A stretch of DNA of 64,000 nucleotides from Archangium sp. (lineage in GTDB: Bacteria > Myxococcota > Myxococcia > Myxococcales > Myxococcaceae). The notes below the pieces were generated by a model. The model saw only the letters and a program-made list of their open reading frames with translations. It was not told the DNA's origin and ran no database searches. The DNA lies in assembly GCA_030681645.1 (NCBI GenBank), contig JAUXRX010000065.1, forward strand, positions 62,001 through 126,000, read 5' to 3'. The translations under genes were made by a program, and so were the position numbers. Shown piece by piece: positions 35,749-43,832 of the stretch. Each line of letters starts with the position of its first letter. Within the stretch, counting starts at the first letter, position 1.

Positions 35749-35775
35749 TGTTCGGCACAACCTGCCGTGCGCTTA
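35749..35775 (-). promoter_or_regulatory. Sigma-28 (FliA) promoter candidate for fliC
   Basis: On the minus strand TAAG, 15 bases, then GCCGAACA. The classical sigma-28 promoter is TAAA-N15-GCCGATAA, so spacing is exact and 9 of 12 consensus bases match. It lies in the 100-bp gap between the unknown gene at 35792 and fliC, 57 bp before the flagellin ATG. FlgM, the sigma-28 antagonist, is encoded upstream in the same cluster. Confidence 0.72.
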
Positions 35776-35791
35776 AGCAGGACCTGCCGGG

Positions 35792-37756
35792 TCAGGCCGC
35801 GCGCAGGTGCCGCGAGATGCGGCGCAGGTGGGTGTCGAGCCGGCGCAGCACGCGCGAACGCGCGGCCAGCAGCTCGAGCGCCGACGTGCCGACGGGGGCG
35901 TTGACGCGATCGACACCGACATGCGCCCACGTGCCCGGAGGCCACTGGCTGAGCACGGCCTCGGCCAGCGCGCTCCAGGCCAGGGGGGCGCCGCTCCCAA
36001 AGCGCTCGCCGTCGAGCACCGCCTGGTCACCCCGCGCGGTCATCGAGACGTGCAGGCTCACCGCGGGCTGGGGGTCGACGCCGCGCCCCGCGAGCGAGGT
36101 GAGCAGCGGGTGCACGGAGGCCGCCAGCAGGCTGGGGGGATCGGCTTGGCGCAGCACCTCGCGGAGCTCCTGCAGGGTGGGCTCGAGCTCGGTGCGCAGC
36201 ACCAGTTCCCGGTAGATCGCGCCGCGCGAGTCGAGGGCGAAGAGGGCCGCGTGCTCTTCCCCCTCGGGGAAGGCGACCAGCTGAATGGTGGGCAGGCCGG
36301 TGGCCAGCGGCCTTCGCAGGGCGCGGGCCATCTCGGCCTGCTCCGGCAGCCAGGTGAGGTGGCGGGGCCGGGCGAGGGCGCGGGCCACCGTGAGCACCCG
36401 GGTGCGCGTCCGCTCGACCAGCAGCACCTTCTTCCCCAGCTGGAAGCCGACGGCCTCGTCGGGGCGCAGGGAGATGGCCAGCAGCTGCGAGACGCGCGCC
36501 ACGAGCGTGGGCTCGGAACCCGGGGCTGGCAACAGCTCCACCGGCACGCCGGCGTGATGCCAGGTGAGGGCGAAGCGGAGCACGCCGGTGGCGTCGACCC
36601 TGCGCGCGCGGGGCCGGCCCGAGGCCGGCACGAAGACGACGAGGTGGCGGAGGAAGCCGGGTTCGATCAACACCAGGGCGCGGGGCGCGCGGGCCTCGAC
36701 GGCGGCCGAGAGCCGCGGCCAGAAGTGGCCGCCGGGGGCGAGCCGCGAAGACTCGGTGAGCGCGAGGGCGCGGAGCTGATCGAGCGAGCGCGCCCGGGCG
36801 AGCACCAGCCCCTCGAGCTCGAGGGTCCAGCCGTCTTCATGCTGCAGCTCACGCGGGTGCTGAGACTGCAAGGTGCGCTCGAGCCAGGGGCGCAGCACCG
36901 GCGGAATGCGCCGGCCGAGCAGGGCGGGCCCGAGCACGGCGCGCAGGCTGCGCCGATCGCGAACGGGGAAGGCACGCAGGGCGCGCAGGCAGGCGGTGCG
37001 AAAGCGCCGGGCGAGGCCCTCGAGCGCCGCGGGCGCCAGGGTCTTCCCTTCGGCAAGGGTGAGCTCTTCGGCCACCGGGCTCGCGCTCCAGCAGGCGAGG
37101 AAGCCGGGCGCCGAGCTGGGCACGCGGGTGGCCCGCATCAACGACAACGGGGAAGGGGCGTCGCTGCGCACCAGCAGCATCAGGCAGCGCAGGAGCGCAG
37201 TGGGGGCGCGGGCGAAGGCGTCGTGCCAGTCGAGGCCGGGAGACGGGGGCAGGTGGGGCACGTCACCGGCGATCACCGCGGCCCAGGCGAAGAGCGAGGG
37301 CGTGAGCTCGGCGGGCCCGGCCATGCGCACCTCGAGCTCGGGGGCGTGGCGGCCGGCGAGCTGGGCGATCGCGTCGGTGCGCCGTGAGACGCGCTGCAGC
37401 TCGAGCGGGCCCAGGCCCCCCAGGGGGATGATCAGGAGCTCGAAGCCTCCGCCCGGGGTGGGCGCCAGCACCACGCTCTCGATCAGCGGGCGGTGCTGCG
37501 ACCAGGACATCGGCGGGGGCAGATCGAGCTGCTCGCACAGGCGGCCCCAGCGGCGCCGGCGGGGCGGCTGCAGCAGGCCCGGTGGATCCATGTCGAGGGA
37601 TGGCCGCCGGAAGCGGGCGTCGAGCAGCAGGGGCACCAGGCGCACCAGGGCCCGCGTCTTCGGGGGCAGCCGCGCGATGAGCCGGGCCGTGCGCCAGCGC
37701 AGCGTGGGCAACGCCGCGTCGTATTTCGGGCGGGGGTACCGCCGCCGCAGCCTCAC
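35792..37756 (-). CDS. Uncharacterised protein translationally coupled to flgL
   Basis: A 654-residue protein of unknown function. Its GTG start overlaps the flgL stop (GTGA), which fixes both frame and start: the long open frame beyond is the shadow of flgL. The chain begins with a very Arg-rich segment, has no signal peptide or clear membrane segment, and shows alternating helical and strand regions (ESVVLAPTPGGGFELLIIPL, GFLRHLVVFVPASGRP, GTWAHVGVDRVNAPVGTSA). I see no known flagellar family or catalytic motif. Position between flgL and fliC suggests a dedicated flagellar role, perhaps regulatory or in filament assembly. Base use is like its neighbours, so recent transfer is unlikely. Confidence 0.75.
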   Translation of the reverse strand: MRLRRRYPRPKYDAALPTLRWRTARLIARLPPKTRALVRLVPLLLDARFRRPSLDMDPPGLLQPPRRRRWGRLCEQLDLPPPMSWSQHRPLIESVVLAPTPGGGFELLIIPLGGLGPLELQRVSRRTDAIAQLAGRHAPELEVRMAGPAELTPSLFAWAAVIAGDVPHLPPSPGLDWHDAFARAPTALLRCLMLLVRSDAPSPLSLMRATRVPSSAPGFLACWSASPVAEELTLAEGKTLAPAALEGLARRFRTACLRALRAFPVRDRRSLRAVLGPALLGRRIPPVLRPWLERTLQSQHPRELQHEDGWTLELEGLVLARARSLDQLRALALTESSRLAPGGHFWPRLSAAVEARAPRALVLIEPGFLRHLVVFVPASGRPRARRVDATGVLRFALTWHHAGVPVELLPAPGSEPTLVARVSQLLAISLRPDEAVGFQLGKKVLLVERTRTRVLTVARALARPRHLTWLPEQAEMARALRRPLATGLPTIQLVAFPEGEEHAALFALDSRGAIYRELVLRTELEPTLQELREVLRQADPPSLLAASVHPLLTSLAGRGVDPQPAVSLHVSMTARGDQAVLDGERFGSGAPLAWSALAEAVLSQWPPGTWAHVGVDRVNAPVGTSALELLAARSRVLRRLDTHLRRISRHLRAA

Positions 37757-38634
37757 AACTTGTCGAGCAGGGAGAGCCTGAACTGCTGTGAAGCAGCCGA
37801 CATGCTCGCCTCCAGGGCCCGCTGGGTTGCGGCGAAGCGCGTGGACGCCTCGAAGATGTCGATGTCTTCGAGCCGGCCGCGCGCGTCGCTGGCGGCGTCG
37901 CGGTTCTGCTTCGCCATGTTCGAGGCCACGTCGAACACGTTCATCATCGCGCCCACCCGGCTGCGCTCGCGGGAGACCTGGATGATGCCGTCGTCGAGTT
38001 CCTGCACGGCGACGCGGATGTTGGTGGCGTCGTTGGTGGCGAGCGCGGTGACGAAGTTCTGCAGCGACTGGAGCACGTCGAGGCCGCCGCCCGCGCCCTT
38101 GAGCGCGACGTCGGCGCGGGCCGAGGCGTCCTGCAGCACCCCGGGCGCGATCTCCACCCGGCGCACGTTGGCGTCGCCGAGGTACGCGCCCGCCGCGTCG
38201 AACGGGGGCGCTGCGTCCTGCATGCCACCGAACACGTAGCGCTCGCCGAAGCGCAGGTTGAGCTGCGAGACCACGGCAGAGACCAGCTGCCGCACCTCGG
38301 CCGCGCCGCCCGCGCGGTCGTTGGCGTTGTAGGTGTCGTTGGCGAGCTGAACGGCCAGTTCCTTGGCGCGGGTGAGCGAGGTGGTGACCTGGTCCATCGC
38401 GCTGTCCACCACGCGCAGCTCGTCGGCAGCGCGGCTCGAGGCGCCGAAGATGCCGTCCTGCCGGCCGCTTTCCTGTTGGTGGCGCACGGCCATGCCGGCG
38501 TCGCCGGCCGCGTCCCACGGGTGCTCGATGCGCTTGCCCGAAGACACCTGGTCGCCAGCCCGGGTCGCGTCCGAGCGCGCGCGCATGATGCGCTGGTTGG
38601 CGAGGTCGAAGAGAGCCTGGTCGCTGACGCGCAT
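37753..38634 (-). CDS. flgL: Flagellar hook-filament junction protein FlgL (HAP3)
   Basis: A 293-residue flagellin-like junction protein. N-terminus MRVSDQALFDLANQRIMRAR and SGKRIEHPWDAAGDAGMAV match FlgL; LNLRFGERYVFGGMQDAAPPFD is the signature central phrase; the C-terminus ASTRFAATQRALEASMSAAS ends LSLLDKL. The ATG at 38634 is used because the family starts there; the open frame upstream is flgK in another frame. It lies 14 bp after flgK and overlaps the next gene by 4 bp. It joins the filament to FlgK at the hook tip. Confidence 0.94.
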   Translation of the reverse strand: MRVSDQALFDLANQRIMRARSDATRAGDQVSSGKRIEHPWDAAGDAGMAVRHQQESGRQDGIFGASSRAADELRVVDSAMDQVTTSLTRAKELAVQLANDTYNANDRAGGAAEVRQLVSAVVSQLNLRFGERYVFGGMQDAAPPFDAAGAYLGDANVRRVEIAPGVLQDASARADVALKGAGGGLDVLQSLQNFVTALATNDATNIRVAVQELDDGIIQVSRERSRVGAMMNVFDVASNMAKQNRDAASDARGRLEDIDIFEASTRFAATQRALEASMSAASQQFRLSLLDKL

Positions 38635-38648
38635 GGTGCTGGTTCCGT

Positions 38649-40043
38649 TCAGGGCTTGATCGACATGAGGGTGTTGAGCATCTCGTCGGCCGTCTTGATC
38701 ACCCGGGTGACGGCCTCGTAGGCGCGCTGCGCCTTCTGCATGTTGACGAGCTCCTCGTCGACCGACACGCCGCTGGCCGCCTGCCGCATGCCGTCGAGGT
38801 GGCCGAGCATCGCCTTGTCGCCCTCGTTCATGCTCGCCGCGCGCGCGGTGGTGGAACCGAACTGCGCGGTGATGCGCGCCAGTGAGCCCGAGGCCGTGGT
38901 GCCGTTGCTCAGGTTCTGCGACTCGGTGTCGATCATCGCCTGCACCGCGCCGGGATCTCCGGGGGCGGTGGTCGAGCCGGCGGGGAAGAGCGAGGTGTCG
39001 GCGGCGATCGCGGCGTTCACCACCAGGCTGCTGGCGGCGCCGGCGGCGGTGGCGGTGGTGACGAAGAGGGGCCGCCCGGTGCCGCCATCGAGCCCATAGC
39101 CGGCGACGGCGGCGGCGTTGATCGCGCCCGAGAGCTCGAAGGCGAGCTGATCGAGCTGGGTCTGCGCGGTCTTGAGCGCACCGTCGCGGGCGGCGAGGAG
39201 CCCGCCGAGCTCGCCCCCGGGCGGGGTGCTGAGCGGCTTGCTCACCGAGCCGTCGGGCTTCTGGATGTAGAGGCGGAGGTGGCCCCCGTTGGTGGCGTCG
39301 GGGAGCACCGAGAGCACCGCGGCGCGCTCGGCGGCGACCAGGGACGTACCGTCGCTCAAGGTGAGGTTGAGATCGCCGTCGGCGTTGGGCACCGGGGTGG
39401 CGCCCGTCCATTCCGCGACGCGGTCGCCGAGGCGGGTGCGGGCGTCGAGCAGGTCGTTGGGCTGGCCGCCGGTGCCGCGCGCCTGGCGGATCTGGGAGTT
39501 GAGGTTGGCGATCTGCGCCAGCGCCTCGTTCACCTCGGGCAGCCGGCCCTCGAGCTTCTGGTCGATGCCGGCGCGCGCGCCTTCGAGGGACTGGGACGAG
39601 CGGTTGAACGAGAGCGCCAGCTGGGTGGCTGCGCCGACGGCCGCTTCCCGGTAGTTGCTGCTGCCGGGGTTCTGCGCGAGCGCCCGCAGCTGCCCGTAGA
39701 AGACCGAGAGCGAGGGGGCGACGCTGTTGTCGAGGTCGATGGCGTTGATCGACTGCAGCGTCTGCGCCTCGGTGCCCGACGCCATCTCGCGGCCGATGGC
39801 CCCGGGCATCTGCGCCTCGAGGAACCGATCGCGCGCCTGGCTGACGGCCTGGAGCACCGCGCCGTTGCCGATGTACGCGCTGCCGAAGCGATCGGCGGGC
39901 GAGACGGCGGCGATCTCGGCGCGCTGGCGCGAGTAGCCGACGGTGTTCGAGTTGGAGAGGTTGTGGGCGACGGTCGAGCTGTAGGCCGAGTGGGCCTGGA
40001 GGCTCGAGGCGCCCTGCTGCAGCATCGCGAGGAGGCCGCTCAT
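38649..40043 (-). CDS. flgK: Flagellar hook-associated protein FlgK (HAP1)
   Basis: A 464-residue junction protein between hook and filament. It has the N-terminal rod-family helix (HSAYSSTVAHNLSNSNTVGYSRQR), FLEAQMPGAIGREM, the central DLLDARTRLGDRVAEW phrase common to FlgK, and the C-terminal GVSVDEELVNMQKAQRAYEA followed by VIKTADEMLNTLMSIKP. The start codon overlaps the flgN stop by 4 bp, as expected for a chaperone-substrate pair. Length and both termini are complete. Confidence 0.96.
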   Translation of the reverse strand: MSGLLAMLQQGASSLQAHSAYSSTVAHNLSNSNTVGYSRQRAEIAAVSPADRFGSAYIGNGAVLQAVSQARDRFLEAQMPGAIGREMASGTEAQTLQSINAIDLDNSVAPSLSVFYGQLRALAQNPGSSNYREAAVGAATQLALSFNRSSQSLEGARAGIDQKLEGRLPEVNEALAQIANLNSQIRQARGTGGQPNDLLDARTRLGDRVAEWTGATPVPNADGDLNLTLSDGTSLVAAERAAVLSVLPDATNGGHLRLYIQKPDGSVSKPLSTPPGGELGGLLAARDGALKTAQTQLDQLAFELSGAINAAAVAGYGLDGGTGRPLFVTTATAAGAASSLVVNAAIAADTSLFPAGSTTAPGDPGAVQAMIDTESQNLSNGTTASGSLARITAQFGSTTARAASMNEGDKAMLGHLDGMRQAASGVSVDEELVNMQKAQRAYEAVTRVIKTADEMLNTLMSIKP

Positions 40044-40504
40044 GCGCGCTCCGAGTGCGTGCCGCTCTCGACGGGGGCCGGCTGGCCGCGGCGGGTGTAG
40101 GGGCGGGGCGCGAGGTGGGTGACGTACGCGCGCACCACGGTGAGGGCGCGCTCGGCGAGCTGCTGGTTCACCTGGTCGAGCTCGTTGAGGGCCTGCGAGA
40201 GCGAGCGCACCTCGGCGAAGACGCCGGTGAGCTGTTCCCCTTCGAAGGGGGCCAGCGCCCGCACCTGCTCGAGGGTGACGTCGGTGAGGCCGTGCTGCTG
40301 GGCGAAGGCGCCGAGGTGACGGGCGAGCTCGCCGGCGAGGTACGCCGAGTGCTGGTTGAAGGCCTCGCGCAGGCTCGCTTGCGAGAGGAGGGCCGGGGTG
40401 TCGAGGGTCTTGAGGACGGCGCGTGACTCCTGCGAGCGCGTCACCTCGGTGGCGAGGGACGCCTTGAGCTTGAGCGCGATGTCGAGGGCCAGCGGGAGGC
40501 TCAT
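40040..40504 (-). CDS. flgN: Flagellar export chaperone FlgN
   Basis: A 154-residue helical protein with the FlgN pattern: two long amphipathic helices (LALDIALKLKASLATEVTRS; LTGVFAEVRSLSQALNELDQ), then a short disordered tail (TRRGQPAPVESG). FlgN binds FlgK and FlgL and delivers them to the export gate. The 4-bp overlap with flgK supports the call more than sequence alone, since FlgN is weakly conserved. It follows flgM by 19 bp. Confidence 0.85.
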   Translation of the reverse strand: MSLPLALDIALKLKASLATEVTRSQESRAVLKTLDTPALLSQASLREAFNQHSAYLAGELARHLGAFAQQHGLTDVTLEQVRALAPFEGEQLTGVFAEVRSLSQALNELDQVNQQLAERALTVVRAYVTHLAPRPYTRRGQPAPVESGTHSERA

Positions 40505-40523
40505 GACGCGTTCCTCGGTAGGA

Positions 40524-40817
40524 TCACTGGGACAGGAGCACGCGCAGGTGAGCCTCGACTTCGGCCTCGCTGACGAGCTTCTGGGCGATCTGCTGCGGTG
40601 ACGGGTAGTACTGGCCGCTGCGAACGGCGTTGACGACTTCTTCGACCCGCTGGGCGCGCGAGGCGTCGGTGGTGGCGCGGGCGCGCTGAATGGCGGCTTC
40701 CCCCTGGGGGGTGGAGAAAGAGACCCGGTCCTTCACTTCCTTCTGCTCGGCGGACTGGGCGTTGGTACGGCTGCTCACAGCGGGGACGACAGTGAGGGCT
40801 GCTTCGGCGACCTTCAT
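40524..40817 (-). CDS. flgM: Anti-sigma-28 factor FlgM
   Basis: A 97-residue protein. The C-terminal half holds the FlgM signature: RVEEVVNAVRSGQYYPSPQQ followed by IAQKLVSEAEVEAHLR; the N-terminal half is low-complexity and probably disordered, as needed for export. FlgM holds sigma-28 until the hook is complete and is then secreted. The start overlaps the stop of the flgJ-M23 gene by 4 bp, so FlgM synthesis is coupled to rod-gene translation. Its target promoter is probably the one before fliC. Confidence 0.9.
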   Translation of the reverse strand: MKVAEAALTVVPAVSSRTNAQSAEQKEVKDRVSFSTPQGEAAIQRARATTDASRAQRVEEVVNAVRSGQYYPSPQQIAQKLVSEAEVEAHLRVLLSQ

Positions 40818-41437
40818 GGGGAACCTCCGGCTTTGTCATCGGCACGAAGCCGGTAAGCCTTAAGCGCCTGACCTGGATCGAGGAACTGACCCGCCTTGCG
40901 CACCTCGAGGTGGAGGTGTGGGCCCGTCGTTCTGCCGGTTTGGCCGATCCACCCGAGAACATCGCCTGCGCCGACGCGGTCGCCGGGGTGAACGGCGACC
41001 CCGCTGGCGTGGGCGTAGAGGGTCGAGGTGCCGTCGGGGTGGGCGACCTCGATGGCGTTGCCGTAGCCGCCACGCTCACCGGCGGCGATCACGACGCCGT
41101 CCATCGCCGCGGGAATCGGAGTGCCTTCGGCAGCCGCGAGGTCCACCCCCGTGTGCCGCGAAAGCTGTCCGTTGATGGGGTCGATGCGAGCACCAAATGC
41201 ACTGGTCACAGCAGGCGCCTCCCTCTCCCCGGGGGGGAGAGGGTCGGGGAGAGGGCGAACCAGCTTTTCCAGCCCAAACCCGCCACCCCCTGCAATGGCC
41301 TCCGACAAGGTGTCCGCGAACATGTCAGCGGTGAGCGAGCTGCCCGCCGCCTCGGTGCCCTTGAACACGCCCGACGTCTTGAGCAGCTGCTTGATGATGA
41401 AGCTCTCGAGCAGCTGCGCTTCGTTGGGGCCTCTCAC
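40814..41437 (-). CDS. flgJ: FlgJ-type rod-binding protein fused to an M23 peptidase domain
   Basis: A 207-residue fusion. Residues about 5-58 match the FlgJ rod-binding domain (LLESFIIKQLLKTSG, GSSLTADMFADTLSEAIAGG). Residues 78-195 are an M23/LytM endopeptidase with all zinc ligands (His95 and Asp99 in SRHTGVDL, His176 in PHLHLEV) and catalytic His143 and His174. The enzyme should open peptidoglycan cross-links for the rod, in place of the muramidase found in enterobacterial FlgJ. Residues 60-76 (RPLPDPLPPGEREAP) are the translation of a dispersed palindromic repeat inserted in frame as linker. It overlaps flgI and flgM by 4 bp each. No signal peptide, as expected for a protein exported by the flagellar apparatus. 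Confidence 0.9.
   Translation of the reverse strand: MRGPNEAQLLESFIIKQLLKTSGVFKGTEAAGSSLTADMFADTLSEAIAGGGGFGLEKLVRPLPDPLPPGEREAPAVTSAFGARIDPINGQLSRHTGVDLAAAEGTPIPAAMDGVVIAAGERGGYGNAIEVAHPDGTSTLYAHASGVAVHPGDRVGAGDVLGWIGQTGRTTGPHLHLEVRKAGQFLDPGQALKAYRLRADDKAGGSP
41219..41261. repeat. Dispersed palindromic repeat family B, copy inside flgJ
   Basis: CTCCCTCTCCCCGGGGGGG continuing AGAGGGTCGGGGAGAGGG. It lies wholly within the coding sequence and is read in frame on the minus strand as a Pro-rich linker between the two domains. Confidence 0.85.
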
Positions 41438-42522
41438 ATGACCTCCAGCTCGGCGTCGAGGCTGCCGACGGCCTTGAGCGCCTGGAGAATCGACACGAGA
41501 TCCCGCGGCGAAGCGCCGATGGCGTTGAGCGCCTTGACCAGGTCCTCGACGGACGACGCCGCGGGCATGGCCACCGCGGACCTCTGGGTCTCCTCGGCGT
41601 CGACCTGCTGCACCGGCGCGACGACCGTCTGGCCGCTGCTGGCGAACGCGGGCGGCTGGGACACCGCGAACTGGGTGGCGATGTTGATGCGCAGGCCGCC
41701 GTGGCTGACCGCGGCCGCGCGCAGCTTCACGTTCTCGCCCATGACGATGGTGCCGGTGCGCTCGCTGACGACCACCTTCGCGCGCTGATCGACCTCGATG
41801 GTGAGCGCCTCGAGCTTGCTGAGGAAGACCACGGGTGAGTCCTTGTCGGCGTCGGGCACCTTCACCTCGACCGCGGCGGCGTCGATGGCCTTCGCGCTCT
41901 TCGCGCCGGTGGCGGCGTCGATGGCCGCGGCGATGCGGGCGGCGTTGGTGAAGTCAGCGCGCTTGAGGCGCAGGGTGAAGGCCCCGGTGTCCATCTTCGG
42001 GGTGACGGCCTTCTCGATGGTCGCGCCGCCGGGGATGGTGCTGCTGGTGGGGGTGTTCTTGCGCACCGAGGCGAAGCCGCCGTTGGCGTCGAAGCCGCCG
42101 ACCTGCACGGGCCCCTGCGCGACGGCGTAGGTGAGCCCGTCGGCGCCGGTGAGCGGCGTCATCAGCAGCGTGCCGCCCTGGAGCGAGCGGGCGTTGCCCA
42201 TGGCCGAGACGGTGACGTCGATGGTCGAGCCGGTGCGGGAGAAGGTGGGCAGCTTCGCGGTGACCATCACGGCGGCGACGTTGCGGCTGCGGATGTCGTG
42301 CGGATCGACGCGGACGCCGAGGCGGCCGAGCATGCCGGCGACGGACTGCATGGTGAAGAGCACCTGCTCGGAGTCGCCGGTGTTGGTGAGGCCGACCACG
42401 AGGCCGTAGCCGAGCAGCGCGTTGTCACGGCTGCCCTGCACGTCGACGAGCTCCTTGAGCCGCGCGGAAGCGGCGAGGGTGGGGGAAGCGACACAGAGGA
42501 TCAGCACGAGGAGCGATCGCAT
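41434..42522 (-). CDS. flgI: Flagellar P-ring protein FlgI
   Basis: A 362-residue periplasmic ring protein with signal peptide MRSLLVLILCVASPTLAAS. The mature start ARLKELVDVQGSRDNALLGYGLVVGLTNTGDS in pieces (VQGSRDNALLGYGLVVGL) is near-invariant in FlgI, as are RSRNVAAVMVTAKLP, GNARSLQGGTLLMTPLTGAD and the C-terminal SVEDLVKALNAIGASPRDLV. Length is normal. It lies 9 bp after flgH and overlaps the flgJ-M23 gene by 4 bp. Confidence 0.97.
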   Translation of the reverse strand: MRSLLVLILCVASPTLAASARLKELVDVQGSRDNALLGYGLVVGLTNTGDSEQVLFTMQSVAGMLGRLGVRVDPHDIRSRNVAAVMVTAKLPTFSRTGSTIDVTVSAMGNARSLQGGTLLMTPLTGADGLTYAVAQGPVQVGGFDANGGFASVRKNTPTSSTIPGGATIEKAVTPKMDTGAFTLRLKRADFTNAARIAAAIDAATGAKSAKAIDAAAVEVKVPDADKDSPVVFLSKLEALTIEVDQRAKVVVSERTGTIVMGENVKLRAAAVSHGGLRINIATQFAVSQPPAFASSGQTVVAPVQQVDAEETQRSAVAMPAASSVEDLVKALNAIGASPRDLVSILQALKAVGSLDAELEVM

Positions 42523-42531
42523 GGGTCACCT

Positions 42532-43248
42532 TCAGAACGGCGAGATCAGGTTCCAGAGCCGGGTGAAGAAACCGGGCTTCTGGTTGTCGCTCAGCACGCC
42601 GCGGCCGGTGAACTCGATCTCGGCGTCGGCGACGTACGAGCTGCGCACCGAGTTGTCCTGGGCGATGTCGATGGGGCGCACCACGCCCGAGATGTAGAAG
42701 TGTTGTTCCTCGTTGTTGACGAGCACCACCCGGTGGCCCTCGATGAAGAGGTTGCCGTTGGGGAGCACCTTCTTCACCACGGCAGGCACGGTGGCGGTCA
42801 GCTTCTCGGTGCGGGAGGTGCGGCCGTCGCCGGAGAAGTCGACGCCCGTCTTGAGGCCGGCGGTGAGGTCGATCTGTGGGCCGGTGGCCGCCACGGTGCG
42901 CAGGAAGGCCTGCAGCGAGGCGGAGATCTCGGTCTCGCGGCTCAGGTTGGTGTCAGCCGAGCGGCGCGCGTCGGCGTTCTCTTCGATGCGCACGACGACC
43001 AGGTCCTGCTCGCGGAAGGCGCGGTAGTCGGAGAACAGGTTGGCGTTGCGGCCATCGGCGCGCCAGAGGCTGCCGTCGTTGTTCTCGGGCTCGGCGACGT
43101 TCTTGGCGGCGATCGACTCGTAGTTGCGCTGCTTGGGCACGTACGGGTCGATGTGAGAAACACCGCACCCACTGAGGAGCAGGAGAGCCACGTATCTCCC
43201 TCTCCCTGAGAGGGAGAGGGTCGGGGAGAGGGCAAACAGCGTCTTCAA
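42532..43248 (-). CDS. flgH: Flagellar L-ring lipoprotein FlgH (start region disrupted by a repeat)
   Basis: A 238-residue outer-membrane ring lipoprotein. The mature part shows FlgH phrases: SLWRADGRNANLFSDYRAF, DLVVVRIEENADARRSADT, LPNGNLFIEGHRVVLVNNEE, ISGVVRPIDIAQDNSV. Lipobox LLSGC is clear. The start is odd. A TTG at 43248, overlapping the flgA stop (TTGA), gives KTLFA, then about 13 residues encoded by a palindromic repeat (LSPTLSLSGRGRY), then VALLLLSGC. A GTG at 43191, with AGGGAG supplied by the repeat, would give only a nine-residue signal without positive charge. I prefer the TTG. Either way the repeat has invaded the signal-peptide coding region. Confidence 0.88.
   Translation of the reverse strand: MKTLFALSPTLSLSGRGRYVALLLLSGCGVSHIDPYVPKQRNYESIAAKNVAEPENNDGSLWRADGRNANLFSDYRAFREQDLVVVRIEENADARRSADTNLSRETEISASLQAFLRTVAATGPQIDLTAGLKTGVDFSGDGRTSRTEKLTATVPAVVKKVLPNGNLFIEGHRVVLVNNEEQHFYISGVVRPIDIAQDNSVRSSYVADAEIEFTGRGVLSDNQKPGFFTRLWNLISPF
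43195..43236. repeat. Dispersed palindromic repeat family B, copy inside the flgH signal region
   Basis: TCTCCCTCTCCCTGAGAGGG then AGAGGGTCGGGGAGAGGGC. It is nearly identical to the copies in flgJ and upstream of fliJ, and falls within the first 60 bases of flgH. Confidence 0.85.
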
Positions 43249-43832
43249 GTGCCACCTCCCACGACGAGAATCCCGTCGAGCCAGGCGCCCGTGACCTTCT
43301 TGCCGCTGGGCAACGTGGCGCACACCCCGTTGCCGCAAGCAGCGACAGTGCCGCGCTGCTCGAGAGACAGGGCCCCCAGCATCACCTTCACGACGATCGG
43401 GCTCCCCGGCCGAGGCCCGGTGCGAACATCATTCGCGCCGACGGCCATGCCCTTGCGAAGCCACCGCGTGGCGGTCGCGCCGGCCGGCACGTGCGCCATC
43501 ACCTCGCCGCGCGGCTCTTCTTCCCGAACGGTCCACGCGCCGTCCATCGACTCGTTGGCCTTGACGTCGCGCGACAGCGTGGCGATCGGCAGCAGCACGC
43601 GCACCTGGGCCCAGCCCCACGCCTCGCACTTCTTCCCGCGCACGCGCACCGGCACGCGGCCGCTGCTGTCGAACGGCGCAGGCGCGAACGAGCCCTTGCA
43701 CCGCGGGGCGTCCCACGCGGTGAGCTGGACCTTCGCCGACTCGCGGGTGAGCGCGCGCTGCAGCGCCACCTCGAGCGAGGCGTCGACGCCGGTGACCAAC
43801 ATCATGACGAGGAGGGGGCTCATGGTGATCAC
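43245..43832 (-). CDS. flgA: Flagellar P-ring assembly chaperone FlgA
   Basis: A 195-residue periplasmic protein with an N-terminal hydrophobic signal (SPLLVMMLVTGVDAS) and a C-terminal SAF domain: VPAGATATRWLRKGMAVGAN, then PGSPIVVKVMLGALSLEQRG, then LPSGKKVTGAWLDGILVVGG. FlgA helps FlgI form the P ring. It starts in a 4-bp overlap with flgG and its stop overlaps the likely TTG start of flgH. The N-terminal half carries one Cys pair (PRCKGSF, KKCEAWG) that probably forms a disulfide. Confidence 0.88.
   Translation of the reverse strand: MITMSPLLVMMLVTGVDASLEVALQRALTRESAKVQLTAWDAPRCKGSFAPAPFDSSGRVPVRVRGKKCEAWGWAQVRVLLPIATLSRDVKANESMDGAWTVREEEPRGEVMAHVPAGATATRWLRKGMAVGANDVRTGPRPGSPIVVKVMLGALSLEQRGTVAACGNGVCATLPSGKKVTGAWLDGILVVGGGT

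Noticed and set aside
35757..35790. Sigma-54 site upstream of fliC
   Set aside because: GG and GC pairs near here are 8, not 10, bases apart; the sigma-28 match is better.
35807..37387. 526-codon plus-strand open frame
   Set aside because: Opposite the unknown flgL-coupled gene. Neither has a known family, but the minus frame has a start fixed by overlap with flgL and more natural composition.
43189..43191. GTG at 43191 as the flgH start
   Set aside because: It would give a nine-residue signal sequence with no positive charge before the lipobox; the overlapping TTG at 43248 fits the operon style better, though it is not proven.
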